Shown piece by piece: positions 1 through 7,199 of a DNA stretch of 64,000 nt. The notes beneath the pieces were generated by a model. The model searched no databases, was not told where the DNA came from, and saw only the letters and a program-made list of their open reading frames with translations. This stretch comes from Pseudomonadota bacterium (GTDB lineage Bacteria > Pseudomonadota > Alphaproteobacteria > Rhizobiales > Hyphomicrobiaceae). The stretch lies in NCBI GenBank assembly GCA_023423275.1, contig JAFAFW010000086.1, forward strand, positions 1-64,000. Reading direction: 5' to 3'. Within the stretch, counting starts at the first letter, position 1. The number at the start of each line of letters is the position of its first letter. Both the position numbers and the translations under genes were made by a program.

Positions 1-18
1 GAGGAGAGCCGAACGCAC

Positions 19-666
19 ATGTCTCGTTCGACCGCCGCCAGATCCGCACTCTTGGTCCTGGCGTTCGCACTGATCGGGTTCGGCGCGGTATACGTCACCC
101 TGGGGCGGCCTGACAATGTTCTCCCGCCGCGCACGCGGTCGGCACCCGACCCCGCTGGCACGCCGCAAGCCCTGCCCTCCGGTCCCGGAAGCAATGCCCT
201 AAGTCGCGGCGAGATGGCCGCTTTCGTGTTCCGCAAGGCCCCCCAACCGCTCGCCGACGTCTCATTCGTGGACGGCACCGGCACCGCCCGCACCCTGAAG
301 GATTGGAAAGGTAAGGTCATCCTGCTGAACCTGTGGGCGACGTGGTGTGCGCCCTGCCGCAAGGAAATGCCGTCGCTCGACCGGCTGCAGACAGAGCTCG
401 GCTCCGACAAATTCGAGGTCGTCGCCCTCAGCGTGGATCGGGCCGGCATCGCGGGATCCAAGAAATTTCTCGACGAGATCAATGTCTCGGCGCTCAAATT
501 GTATGTCGACCCAACCGCGCGGGCGACATCCGGACTGCAAGCCATCGGCCTCCCCGCCACGCTGCTCATCGACGCCCAGGGCCGCGAGATCGGCCGCCTC
601 ACCGGCCCGGCCGAATGGGACAGCGAGGATGCCAAAAAGCTGATCCAGGCTGTCCTCGGCTCTTAA
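19..666 (+). CDS. TlpA-like membrane-anchored thiol:disulfide oxidoreductase
   Basis: A 215-residue protein with a hydrophobic N-terminal segment (about residues 9-28), which probably anchors it to the inner membrane, followed by a Pro-rich linker and a periplasmic thioredoxin-like fold. The active site WCAPC has cysteines at residues 110 and 113, within [16 protein letters not shown], typical of TlpA/CcmG/ResA proteins. A cis-Pro loop is likely at GLPATLLID. Such proteins reduce disulfides of periplasmic targets, for example during cytochrome c or cytochrome oxidase maturation. The gene starts close to the left edge with a GAGGAG element upstream. dapD follows after about 100 bases on the same strand. 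The family assignment is firm; the exact redox partner is unknown. Confidence 0.9.
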   Translation: MSRSTAARSALLVLAFALIGFGAVYVTLGRPDNVLPPRTRSAPDPAGTPQALPSGPGSNALSRGEMAAFVFRKAPQPLADVSFVDGTGTARTLKDWKGKVILLNLWATWCAPCRKEMPSLDRLQTELGSDKFEVVALSVDRAGIAGSKKFLDEINVSALKLYVDPTARATSGLQAIGLPATLLIDAQGREIGRLTGPAEWDSEDAKKLIQAVLGS

Positions 667-770
667 CCGTTCCTCTCATCGACGGCCTCCGCCATCTGTT
701 GACGCCGCCCGCGGGGCGCGTCACAACGCGTGACATCACATTGATGACGAGCAATCCGCGCGGAGGCCCG

Positions 771-1613
771 ATGTCCACCCAAGACCTGCAGAAGAGCGTC
801 GAAGCTGCCTGGGAGGCGCGCGAGAGCGTCAATCTCTCGACCAAAGGCGCCGTGCGCGAGGCCGTCGAGACCGCTCTTCAGATGCTCGACAAGGGCGAGG
901 CGCGCGTCGCTGAGAAGGTCGGCGACGAGTGGGTCGTGCATCAGTGGCTGAAGAAGGCGGTTCTGCTGTCCTTCCGCCTCAACGACATGACCACAATTTC
1001 CGGTGCGCCGGGCGGATCGAGCTGGTGGGACAAGGTGCCTTCCAAGTTCGCCGGCATGGATGAAGCCGCCTTCCGCAAGGCCGGGTTCCGTGCCGTCCCC
1101 GGCTGCGTTGTTCGTCACTCGGCCCACATCGCCCCCGGCGTCATCCTGATGCCATCGTTCGTCAACCTGGGCGCCTACGTCGGCAGCGGCACGATGGTCG
1201 ATACCTGGGCCACGGTCGGCTCGTGCGCGCAGATCGGCAAGAACGTGCATCTTTCGGGCGGAGTCGGCATCGGCGGCGTGCTGGAGCCGCTGCAGGCCGG
1301 ACCGGTCATCATCGAGGACAACTGCTTCATCGGCGCCCGTTCCGAGGTGGTCGAAGGTGTGGTTGTCGGCGAAGGCGCAGTGCTGGCGATGGGCGTGTTC
1401 ATTTCGGCCTCGACGCGGATCGTCGACCGCGCGACCGGCAAGGTCCATATCGGCAAGGTGCCGCCGTACTCCGTGGTCGTGCCAGGTGCGATGCCCGGCA
1501 AGCCGCTGCCGGATGGCTCACCGGGACCATCGCTGTATTGCGCGGTGATCGTGAAAACCGTCGACGTGCAGACCCGCTCGAAGACCTCGATCAACGACCT
1601 GCTGCGCGACTGA
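771..1613 (+). CDS. dapD: 2,3,4,5-tetrahydropyridine-2,6-dicarboxylate N-succinyltransferase (DapD)
   Basis: A 280-residue cytosolic enzyme that succinylates tetrahydrodipicolinate in the succinylase branch of diaminopimelate/lysine synthesis. The length is normal for the family. It has an N-terminal helical domain ([15 protein letters not shown]), then a left-handed beta-helix made of hexapeptide repeats (about residues 105-230, e.g. [20 protein letters not shown]), and the conserved [20 protein letters not shown] segment that forms part of the acyl-CoA and substrate site. The open frame reaches further upstream, but the ATG at 771 is preceded by GCGGAGG and begins the protein where the family begins. 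dapE follows 9 bases after the stop, so the two are very probably one transcript. Confidence 0.97.
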   Translation: MSTQDLQKSVEAAWEARESVNLSTKGAVREAVETALQMLDKGEARVAEKVGDEWVVHQWLKKAVLLSFRLNDMTTISGAPGGSSWWDKVPSKFAGMDEAAFRKAGFRAVPGCVVRHSAHIAPGVILMPSFVNLGAYVGSGTMVDTWATVGSCAQIGKNVHLSGGVGIGGVLEPLQAGPVIIEDNCFIGARSEVVEGVVVGEGAVLAMGVFISASTRIVDRATGKVHIGKVPPYSVVVPGAMPGKPLPDGSPGPSLYCAVIVKTVDVQTRSKTSINDLLRD

Positions 1614-1622
1614 GGACCGGCG

Positions 1623-2798
1623 ATGAGCGCCAATGGCCGCGACCCTATCGAGCTGGCTCAGGCGCTGATCCGCTGTCCGAGCGTGACACCAGTCGAGGGA
1701 GGGGCTCTGTCGCTCCTCCAGGACGTCCTGTCTCAGGCAGGCTTCACCGTCGATCGCATGACGTTCAGCGCCCCCGGCACGCCGGATGTCGAGAACCTCT
1801 ACGCGAGGATTGGCACGGGCAGCCCGAATCTCTGCTTCGCTGGTCACACGGATGTCGTGCCGCCGGGAGACTTGACGCGCTGGACTCATGCTCCATTCTC
1901 AGCCGATGTCGTCGATGGCGTGATGTACGGCCGCGGCGCGGTGGACATGAAGGGGGCGATAGCGTGCTTCGTCGCCGCTGCCCTGCGCTATGTCCATGCA
2001 CACGGCGGACAACCGAACGGATCGATCAGCCTGCTCATCACCGGCGATGAAGAAGGCCAGTCAATCAACGGAACCTCCAAAGTCCTCGACTGGCTGCAAG
2101 CGCGCGGCGAGAAACTCGAAGCCTGCGTCGTCGGCGAGCCCTCGAACCCGAAAGCGATCGGAGACGAGATCAAGATCGGCCGCCGCGGCAGCCTGAATTG
2201 CGAATTGATCGTGCAGGGCAAGCAGGGTCACGCCGCCTATCCGCATCTGGCAGAGAACCCCGTGCCGAAGCTGGCGCGGATCATCGATCGATTGTCCACC
2301 ACGCCGCTCGACCAGGGCACGCCCGACTTCGAACCCTCAAGCCTTCAGGTGACGGTGATTTCGGCGCCGAATACCGCGACCAACGTCATTCCGTCGGAAG
2401 CTCGTGCGCTGTTCAACATCCGCTACAACGACCTGCACCGGCGGCTAGGCGTCGAAACCTGGGTGAAGGAGCGCTGCGCCGCTGCTGCCGCGGAGGTCGA
2501 TGCGCGGTGGTCCGTCAGCTTCTCCGGAACGGGAGATGTATTTCTCACGCAGCCAGGCCCGCTGGTCGATACCATGGCGGAGGCCGTCGAAGGCGTGACA
2601 GGACGCAAGCCCAAGCTCAGCACCGGCGGCGGCACGTCGGATGCCCGTTTCATCCAGGCATTCTGTCCTGTGATCGAGTTCGGTTTGGTCAACCAAACCA
2701 TTCATCAGGTGGACGAACGCGTGCCGCTGACCGACTTGCATCAGCTCACGACCATCTACGAGCGGTTCCTTGTCGGCTACTTTGCGAGCTGCGTCTGA
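1623..2798 (+). CDS. dapE: Succinyl-diaminopimelate desuccinylase (DapE)
   Basis: A 391-residue M20-family zinc amidohydrolase that removes succinate from N-succinyl-LL-diaminopimelate, two steps after DapD. Metal-site motifs are visible: FAGHTDVVPPGDL (His and Asp ligand region), GRGAVDMKGAIA, and TGDEEGQ carrying the general-base Glu-Glu pair. The lid/dimerisation domain with its conserved substrate-binding His is recognisable (GKQGHAAYPHLAENP), and the C-terminal STGGGTSDARFI is the usual DapE signature. The start ATG lies 9 bases after dapD, with a GAGGACCGGCG element just before it, supporting translation from a shared dapDE mRNA. Nothing looks broken. Confidence 0.97.
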   Translation: MSANGRDPIELAQALIRCPSVTPVEGGALSLLQDVLSQAGFTVDRMTFSAPGTPDVENLYARIGTGSPNLCFAGHTDVVPPGDLTRWTHAPFSADVVDGVMYGRGAVDMKGAIACFVAAALRYVHAHGGQPNGSISLLITGDEEGQSINGTSKVLDWLQARGEKLEACVVGEPSNPKAIGDEIKIGRRGSLNCELIVQGKQGHAAYPHLAENPVPKLARIIDRLSTTPLDQGTPDFEPSSLQVTVISAPNTATNVIPSEARALFNIRYNDLHRRLGVETWVKERCAAAAAEVDARWSVSFSGTGDVFLTQPGPLVDTMAEAVEGVTGRKPKLSTGGGTSDARFIQAFCPVIEFGLVNQTIHQVDERVPLTDLHQLTTIYERFLVGYFASCV

Positions 2799-2877
2799 TC
2801 AAAAAGCCCGCGCACAGCCCTATGTTCGGGCAATGTGAACTATTGAACGAAGCGCCTACGTACCCCATACTCATGGG

Positions 2878-3231
2878 ATGCAGCGACCGTTCGTGCATCC
2901 GGCCATCGAAGATGTGGCTTTAGAGAGCGTTCTTTACGCACTCGCCGACCCCGTGCGCCTCGCCATCCTGCTGAAGCTGACGCATGGCGGCTGTCCCATG
3001 AACTGCTCAACGGCCGCCCCGGACCGCCTTCCGAAATCGACGCAATCGCATCATTACAAGGTATTGCGCGAGGCGGGACTGATCCGATCCGAGCGGCGCG
3101 GAACCGAGGTGGTGAACACCCTGCGTTGCGAGGAGATCAACGGGCGCTTTCCTGGGGTCATCACAGCGGTGCTGAACGCTGCGAAGTCCGCTCGCGCCAA
3201 AAAGCCGGAGCCTGAAGTCGCTTCCGCTTAA
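2878..3231 (+). CDS. ArsR-family winged helix-turn-helix regulator
   Basis: A 117-residue transcription factor. The core LYALADPVRLAILLKL is the classic first helices of ArsR/HTH_20 proteins, and STQSHHYKVLREAGLIRSER is the recognition helix plus wing. A CPMNC pair sits in the segment GGCPMNCS between the helices, so thiol or metal sensing is possible but not shown. The N-terminus HPAIEDVALESVLYALADP matches a common subgroup of small regulators that control efflux or oxidoreductase genes. There is no strong Shine-Dalgarno sequence upstream, so the start is the weakest part of the call. It lies 79 bases before a class D beta-lactamase on the same strand; whether it regulates that gene is an inference. 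Confidence 0.85.
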   Translation: MQRPFVHPAIEDVALESVLYALADPVRLAILLKLTHGGCPMNCSTAAPDRLPKSTQSHHYKVLREAGLIRSERRGTEVVNTLRCEEINGRFPGVITAVLNAAKSARAKKPEPEVASA

Positions 3232-3310
3232 CGCCGGGCCTAACGTTGCAAATCTGCCTGGATTGCCTTTTACCCACCGTAGCTTCCAACTCAGGCAAAC
3301 CGGAACCCAC

Positions 3311-4099
3311 ATGCGCTGGCTCGCTTCGCTTGCTGCTCTTGTCCTGTCGTTCGCCCCTGCCCTCGCCACCACGATTGAAGAGCGGCCGGAGCTGGCTCAT
3401 CACTTCAAAAAAGCGGGCGTGGTCGGCGTCGCGGTGCTGTACGATCCGAAGACCGATGTCGTGACCGTATCTCACCGTAAGCGCGCCGAGACGGCATTTC
3501 TTCCTGCCTCCACGTTCAAGGTTCCAGGCGCGCTGATCGCGCTCGACACGGGCGTCGTGAAGGATGCGCGCGGTGACGTGTTCGTCCATGACTGGGGCAA
3601 GGCGTTCGTTCCCGCTTGCAATGCGGACCAGACGCTCGCCACCGCGCTCCAGCATTCCTGCGTTCCGGTATTCGCCAAGATCGGGCGGATGATCGGTGAT
3701 GAGCGGCTGAATGCTGCGCTGAAATCCATCGGCTACGGCAACGCGAAAGCGTCGGGCGATTACCCCTATTGGATCAAGGGCGATCTCCGCATCACGCCGC
3801 TGCAGCAGGTGACGTTCATCGACAGGCTGCGGCGGCGCGATCTGCCTCTGTCGGCAACAGCCATGCAGCAGGTGAGCGACATCATGGAGCTTCAGCGCCA
3901 GAATGATTTCGTCCTGCGCGGCAAAACCGGTTGGGCCGACCTGCCCGATCCGGATATCGGCTGGCTTGTCGGATGGGCGGAAAAAGGCGATCAGGTGCGC
4001 GTATTCGCGATCAACATCGACATCCGCAAGAACGCCGACGGTGCTGCCCGTCGCGCCATCGTCGATACCGTTCTGGCCGAGGCTGGTCTGGCCCCCTGA
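3311..4099 (+). CDS. Class D (OXA-type) beta-lactamase
   Basis: A 262-residue secreted serine hydrolase of the penicillin-binding/class D family. A signal peptide covers about residues 1-19 (MRWLASLAALVLSFAPALA). All class D landmarks are present: STFK with nucleophile Ser67 and Lys70 (the lysine carbamylated in OXA enzymes), SCV at 116-118 (the SxV motif), YGN at 142-144, the omega-region Trp in YPYWIKGDLRIT (Trp154), and KTG at 205-207. Family members hydrolyse penicillins and sometimes oxacillin or carbapenems; the spectrum cannot be read from the sequence. An open frame extends 48 bases upstream, but the ATG at 3311 begins a proper signal peptide. Base composition resembles its neighbours, so it is likely an intrinsic chromosomal gene rather than a cassette. 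Confidence 0.93.
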   Translation: MRWLASLAALVLSFAPALATTIEERPELAHHFKKAGVVGVAVLYDPKTDVVTVSHRKRAETAFLPASTFKVPGALIALDTGVVKDARGDVFVHDWGKAFVPACNADQTLATALQHSCVPVFAKIGRMIGDERLNAALKSIGYGNAKASGDYPYWIKGDLRITPLQQVTFIDRLRRRDLPLSATAMQQVSDIMELQRQNDFVLRGKTGWADLPDPDIGWLVGWAEKGDQVRVFAINIDIRKNADGAARRAIVDTVLAEAGLAP

Positions 4100-4106
4100 T
4101 GTCGTC

Positions 4107-5207
4107 TTAGCGGAAGTGTTTGGATAGCTTCAGGCCTTGCGCCTGATAGTGGCTGCCGAGCCCGGAGCCGTAGAGCATTTCGGGCACTTCCGTCATGCGC
4201 TCATAGATCAGCCGGCCGATGATCTGGCCGTCTTCGATGATGAACGGCACCTTGTGCGAACGCACTTCCAGGACGGCCTTTGAGCCCGTGCCGCCGGAAG
4301 CCGCATGTCCGAAACCGGGATCGAAGAAGCCCGCATAATGCACGCGGAACTCACCGACCAGAGGATTGAAGGGCACCATTTCGGCTGCGTGGGTCGGCGG
4401 CACGTGAACCGCCTCGCGTGATGCAAGAATATAAAATTGATCCGGATCGAGGATCAGCCGCTTGGGGCCTCGTGCCATGATCGGCTCCCAATAGTCGAGA
4501 ACCTCGCACGATCCCGGCGCATCGACATCCACGACGCCAGTATGCCGCTTGGCGCGATATCCGATCAGGCCATCCTTATCACCAGCGAGGTCGACCGACA
4601 GCGCGATCCCTTGCGCGATATCGGCGGTCTCCGAGGAGACAAGCCGTTCCGTCTTGTGTAATTCGGCGAGCGCGGCATCGGTATCCGCGACGGCGCCTTG
4701 CCGGAACCGGATCTGGCTCAGCCGCGATCCCTGCCGCACGATGATCGGAAAGGTTTGCGGACAAATTTCAGCGTAGAGCGGACCCGTATAACCAGCAGGC
4801 ACCTGATCGAATGACGTCACGCCATCCGCGATCACACGGGTGAAAACATCCAGTCGGCCAGTCGAGCTTTTCGGGTTGGCGGCTGCTGAAATCGTATCCG
4901 GCAGCTCAAGGCTTTCCAGTAGCGGGACGACGTAGACACAGCCGGTTTCCAGAACGGCACTGTCGCTCAGATCGACCTTATGCAGAGCCAGATCTTCGAG
5001 CTTGTCCGCGACCTTGGCACCAGGCCCCGGTAGAAAACTCGCCCGCACGCGCCAAGCCCACGCGCCGAGCCGCAAATCGAGGCTGGCTGGCTGGAGCTGG
5101 TTGCCGAGCGGTGGCTGCGCGAGCTTGATCTCGCCGGATGCAATCAGAGACCGGATAGCCTGCGCCGGCAGAATGCCATTCACTGTCTCGTCCACCCGCT
5201 TAACCAT
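4107..5207 (-). CDS. dcd: Long-form dCTP deaminase (2'-deoxycytidine 5'-triphosphate deaminase), two dUTPase-like domains
   Basis: A 366-residue protein of the Dcd/dUTPase superfamily, about twice the length of the classical enzyme (about 190 residues). The N-terminal half carries NQLQPASLDLRLG, PKSSTGRLDVFTRVI (phosphate-binding PxSS..R motif) and GPLYAEICPQTFPIIV. The C-terminal half repeats the fold with FFDPGFGHAASGGTGSKAVL followed by the Glu-containing EVRSHKVPFIIEDGQ. It should convert dCTP to dUTP for thymidylate synthesis. The start at 5207 is preceded on its own strand by GGAGGTGGGGA, an excellent ribosome site; the longer upstream open frame is not used. It is convergent with the beta-lactamase gene (7-base gap) and divergent from metZ. 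The two-domain form is typical of alphaproteobacteria, as far as I know. Confidence 0.92.
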   Translation of the reverse strand: MVKRVDETVNGILPAQAIRSLIASGEIKLAQPPLGNQLQPASLDLRLGAWAWRVRASFLPGPGAKVADKLEDLALHKVDLSDSAVLETGCVYVVPLLESLELPDTISAAANPKSSTGRLDVFTRVIADGVTSFDQVPAGYTGPLYAEICPQTFPIIVRQGSRLSQIRFRQGAVADTDAALAELHKTERLVSSETADIAQGIALSVDLAGDKDGLIGYRAKRHTGVVDVDAPGSCEVLDYWEPIMARGPKRLILDPDQFYILASREAVHVPPTHAAEMVPFNPLVGEFRVHYAGFFDPGFGHAASGGTGSKAVLEVRSHKVPFIIEDGQIIGRLIYERMTEVPEMLYGSGLGSHYQAQGLKLSKHFR

Positions 5208-5361
5208 TCCCCACCTCCGGTGACTGTCTCTAGCGCGATCCCCCCTCCCCGCCAAGCTGGCTGGGGACAACCTGGGCGGCGCCGGATGGTGCGGCACATT
5301 CATTGTACGGCCAGCAAGCGACTTGACGATCCCGTCACCAGAGGCGTATCAGCGCAGATGG

Positions 5362-5413
5362 ATCGTGGTGATTTGGCCGGCCGGCTTGCAGCCACGTAAA
5401 ACAACTCGCTAAA
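5362..5413 (+). ncRNA. SAM-II riboswitch (metA-type motif)
   Basis: The segment contains the hallmark SAM-II pattern: P1 strand CGTGG (5364-5368), TGATTTGG, a CCGG-rich loop, CTTGCAGCCACG whose CCACG (5392-5396) closes P1, then TAAAACAACTCGCTAAAAAGG with the A-rich tract and GCTAAA that form the pseudoknot. SAM-II riboswitches bind S-adenosylmethionine and turn down methionine synthesis genes, mostly in alphaproteobacteria. This one is directly upstream of metZ, the expected target. An intrinsic terminator begins three bases later. The motif was recognised by eye from conserved bases and one checked helix. Confidence 0.92.
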
Positions 5414-5415
5414 AA

Positions 5416-5478
5416 GGCCGCGCGCAATCCTGGCCTGCGCCCGGCTTTTCCGCTGGGATCACGCGGCCGGGTTTTTTT
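5416..5478 (+). terminator. Intrinsic terminator/attenuator in the metZ leader
   Basis: GGCCGCG at 5416-5422 pairs with CGCGGCC at 5462-5468, enclosing a GC-rich 39-base loop that can itself fold. It is followed after GGG by seven T residues (5472-5478). The T tract ends 19 bases before the metZ ATG, so transcripts that stop here would be leader-only RNAs. Together with the SAM-II aptamer immediately 5', this suggests transcriptional attenuation by SAM. The alternative antiterminator pairing was not worked out. Confidence 0.8.
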
Positions 5479-5497
5479 GTATGTGCGGGAGACCGGA

Positions 5498-6715
5498 ATG
5501 ACAAAGCGCGATGCAGCCCCTAACCGCAACCCTCAGCCGGACTGGTCGCCGGAAACTTTGCTCGTTCACGGCGGGACGCTGCGCAGCAGCTTCGGCGAGA
5601 CGTCCGAAGCGCTGTTTCTGACGCAGAGCTATCTCTACAATACCGCCGAGCAGGCCGAAGCGCGGTTCAAGGACGAAGATCCTGGCTTCATCTATTCGCG
5701 GTTCTCCAACCCGACGACGAACATGTTCGAGGAGCGCCTGCGTCTGCTTGAAGGCGCGGAGGCCTGCCGCGCGACCGCCACTGGAATGGCCGCTGTGACA
5801 GCCGCGCTGCTCAGCTATCTGAGCGCCGGCGATCATGTCGTCGCTGCCCGCGCGATGTTTGGCTCGTGCCGGTACATCGTCGAGGATCTGTGTCCACGTT
5901 TCGGCATTTCCTCCACCCTGGTCCAGGGTAGCGACACCGAAGCCTGGCGCAAAGCCATTCGGCCCAACACCAAGGCCGTGTTCTTCGAGACACCCGCCAA
6001 CCCGACGCTCGAGCTGGTTGATATCGAAGCAGTTGCAAAAATCGCCCACGACGCGGGCGCACTCGTCTTCATCGACAACGTGTTCGCTACGCCATTGCTG
6101 CAGAAGCCGCTGAAATACGGCGCCGACGTCGTGATGTATTCCACCACCAAGCATATGGACGGTCAGGGCCGCTGTCTCGGCGGCGCGGTGCTGTGCTCTG
6201 AGAAGTTCCTCAAAGATCATTTGCAAACATTCCTGCGCCAGACCGGCCCGGCGATCAGTCCGTTTAACGCCTGGGTGATGCTGAAGGGTCTCGAGACGCT
6301 TCCAATACGCATCAAGGCGCAAAGCGCGTCGGCGGCGACCATCGCGCAATGGATGTCCGGCCGTCAGGGCATCTCACGCACGCTCTATTGCGGCCTGCCG
6401 GACTTCCCGCAGATAGAACTCGCACGCAAGCAGATGTCCGGCGGTGGACAGGTCATCGCCTTCGAGATCGACGGCGGAAAAGACGCGGCGTTCCGCTTCC
6501 TCAACGCACTGCGCCTGATCCGGATCTCGAACAATCTGGGCGATGCGAAAAGCCTGATCACGCATCCGGCAACCACGACGCATCAGCGCCTCAAGCCCGA
6601 GGCGCGCGCCGAACTCGGCATCAGCGAGAGCCTGCTCCGCCTCTCGATCGGGCTGGAAGCCACCGAGGATCTGATCGCCGACATTCAGGCGGGCCTCGCG
6701 GCGGCGGCGCGCTGA
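5498..6715 (+). CDS. metZ: O-succinylhomoserine sulfhydrylase (MetZ)
   Basis: A 405-residue PLP enzyme of the Cys/Met metabolism family that makes homocysteine from O-succinylhomoserine and sulfide (direct sulfhydrylation). The PLP lysine is Lys218 in VVMYSTTKHMDGQGRCLGG, a segment characteristic of MetZ. Other family motifs are YSRFSNPTTNMFEERLRLLEG, the aromatic/PLP region ATGMAAVTAALLSYLSAGDH and FIDNVFATP with the PLP-ring Asp. The start at ATG 5498 (MTKRDAAP) is preferred, with GGGAGA upstream; an in-frame TTG at 5477 lies inside the terminator T-run and is unlikely. Control by the SAM-II riboswitch and the terminator just upstream fits a methionine-pathway enzyme. Confidence 0.95.
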   Translation: MTKRDAAPNRNPQPDWSPETLLVHGGTLRSSFGETSEALFLTQSYLYNTAEQAEARFKDEDPGFIYSRFSNPTTNMFEERLRLLEGAEACRATATGMAAVTAALLSYLSAGDHVVAARAMFGSCRYIVEDLCPRFGISSTLVQGSDTEAWRKAIRPNTKAVFFETPANPTLELVDIEAVAKIAHDAGALVFIDNVFATPLLQKPLKYGADVVMYSTTKHMDGQGRCLGGAVLCSEKFLKDHLQTFLRQTGPAISPFNAWVMLKGLETLPIRIKAQSASAATIAQWMSGRQGISRTLYCGLPDFPQIELARKQMSGGGQVIAFEIDGGKDAAFRFLNALRLIRISNNLGDAKSLITHPATTTHQRLKPEARAELGISESLLRLSIGLEATEDLIADIQAGLAAAAR

Positions 6716-6724
6716 GGAGCAAAC

Positions 6725-7180
6725 ATGGGCCGCAGGATATTGCTGTCCGCGTTGGCGTTTCTCCTGGCGGCGGTGATCGTCTATCCGCTCGTGGTGGTCG
6801 GAGGCGTCGTGATTGGTGAAGCGCTCGGCGTTTCGCAGATGGAAGGTGCGTACGCGATGTTCATCGGCAGCACGGTCGCGCCTCTGATCGCCGCCGCTGC
6901 CGGAATCATCGCAGCGATCTTTACGGTCAGGCGCGTATCGGCGGGCCCGAACACGTCACGGACCGCGGCTGCAACCTCGCGCTTGATCGGCGTGGTCGGA
7001 GGCGGCATCGCTGGATATGCGATCGGCTGGACTACACGCTGGCTGATGTTCGAAGGACAGGCGTTCTCATCCCACGGGGCAGCGTATCTCGTCGCGATGA
7101 TGCCGTTGCTGGCGATGCTTGCCGGGGTCCTCGTCGGATTGATGCTCACGCGGAGTAGCAGCCCCTCCGCGGATCCCTGA
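6725..7180 (+). CDS. Small four-helix membrane protein, function unknown
   Basis: A 151-residue protein with four clear hydrophobic segments: about residues 5-32 (ALAFLLAAVIVYPLVVVGGV), 45-67 (MFIGSTVAPLIAAAAGIIAA), 86-103 (LIGVVGGGIAGYAIGW) and 122-141 (AAYLVAMMPLLAMLAGVLVG). There are no recognisable catalytic motifs. It begins 9 bases after the metZ stop and has GAGGAGCAAAC just before the ATG, so it is probably co-transcribed with metZ. It ends 20 bases before the convergent sensor kinase. I do not recognise a named family. Confidence 0.75.
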   Translation: MGRRILLSALAFLLAAVIVYPLVVVGGVVIGEALGVSQMEGAYAMFIGSTVAPLIAAAAGIIAAIFTVRRVSAGPNTSRTAAATSRLIGVVGGGIAGYAIGWTTRWLMFEGQAFSSHGAAYLVAMMPLLAMLAGVLVGLMLTRSSSPSADP

Positions 7181-7199
7181 TCCGGGGCCTGCCAGCTCA

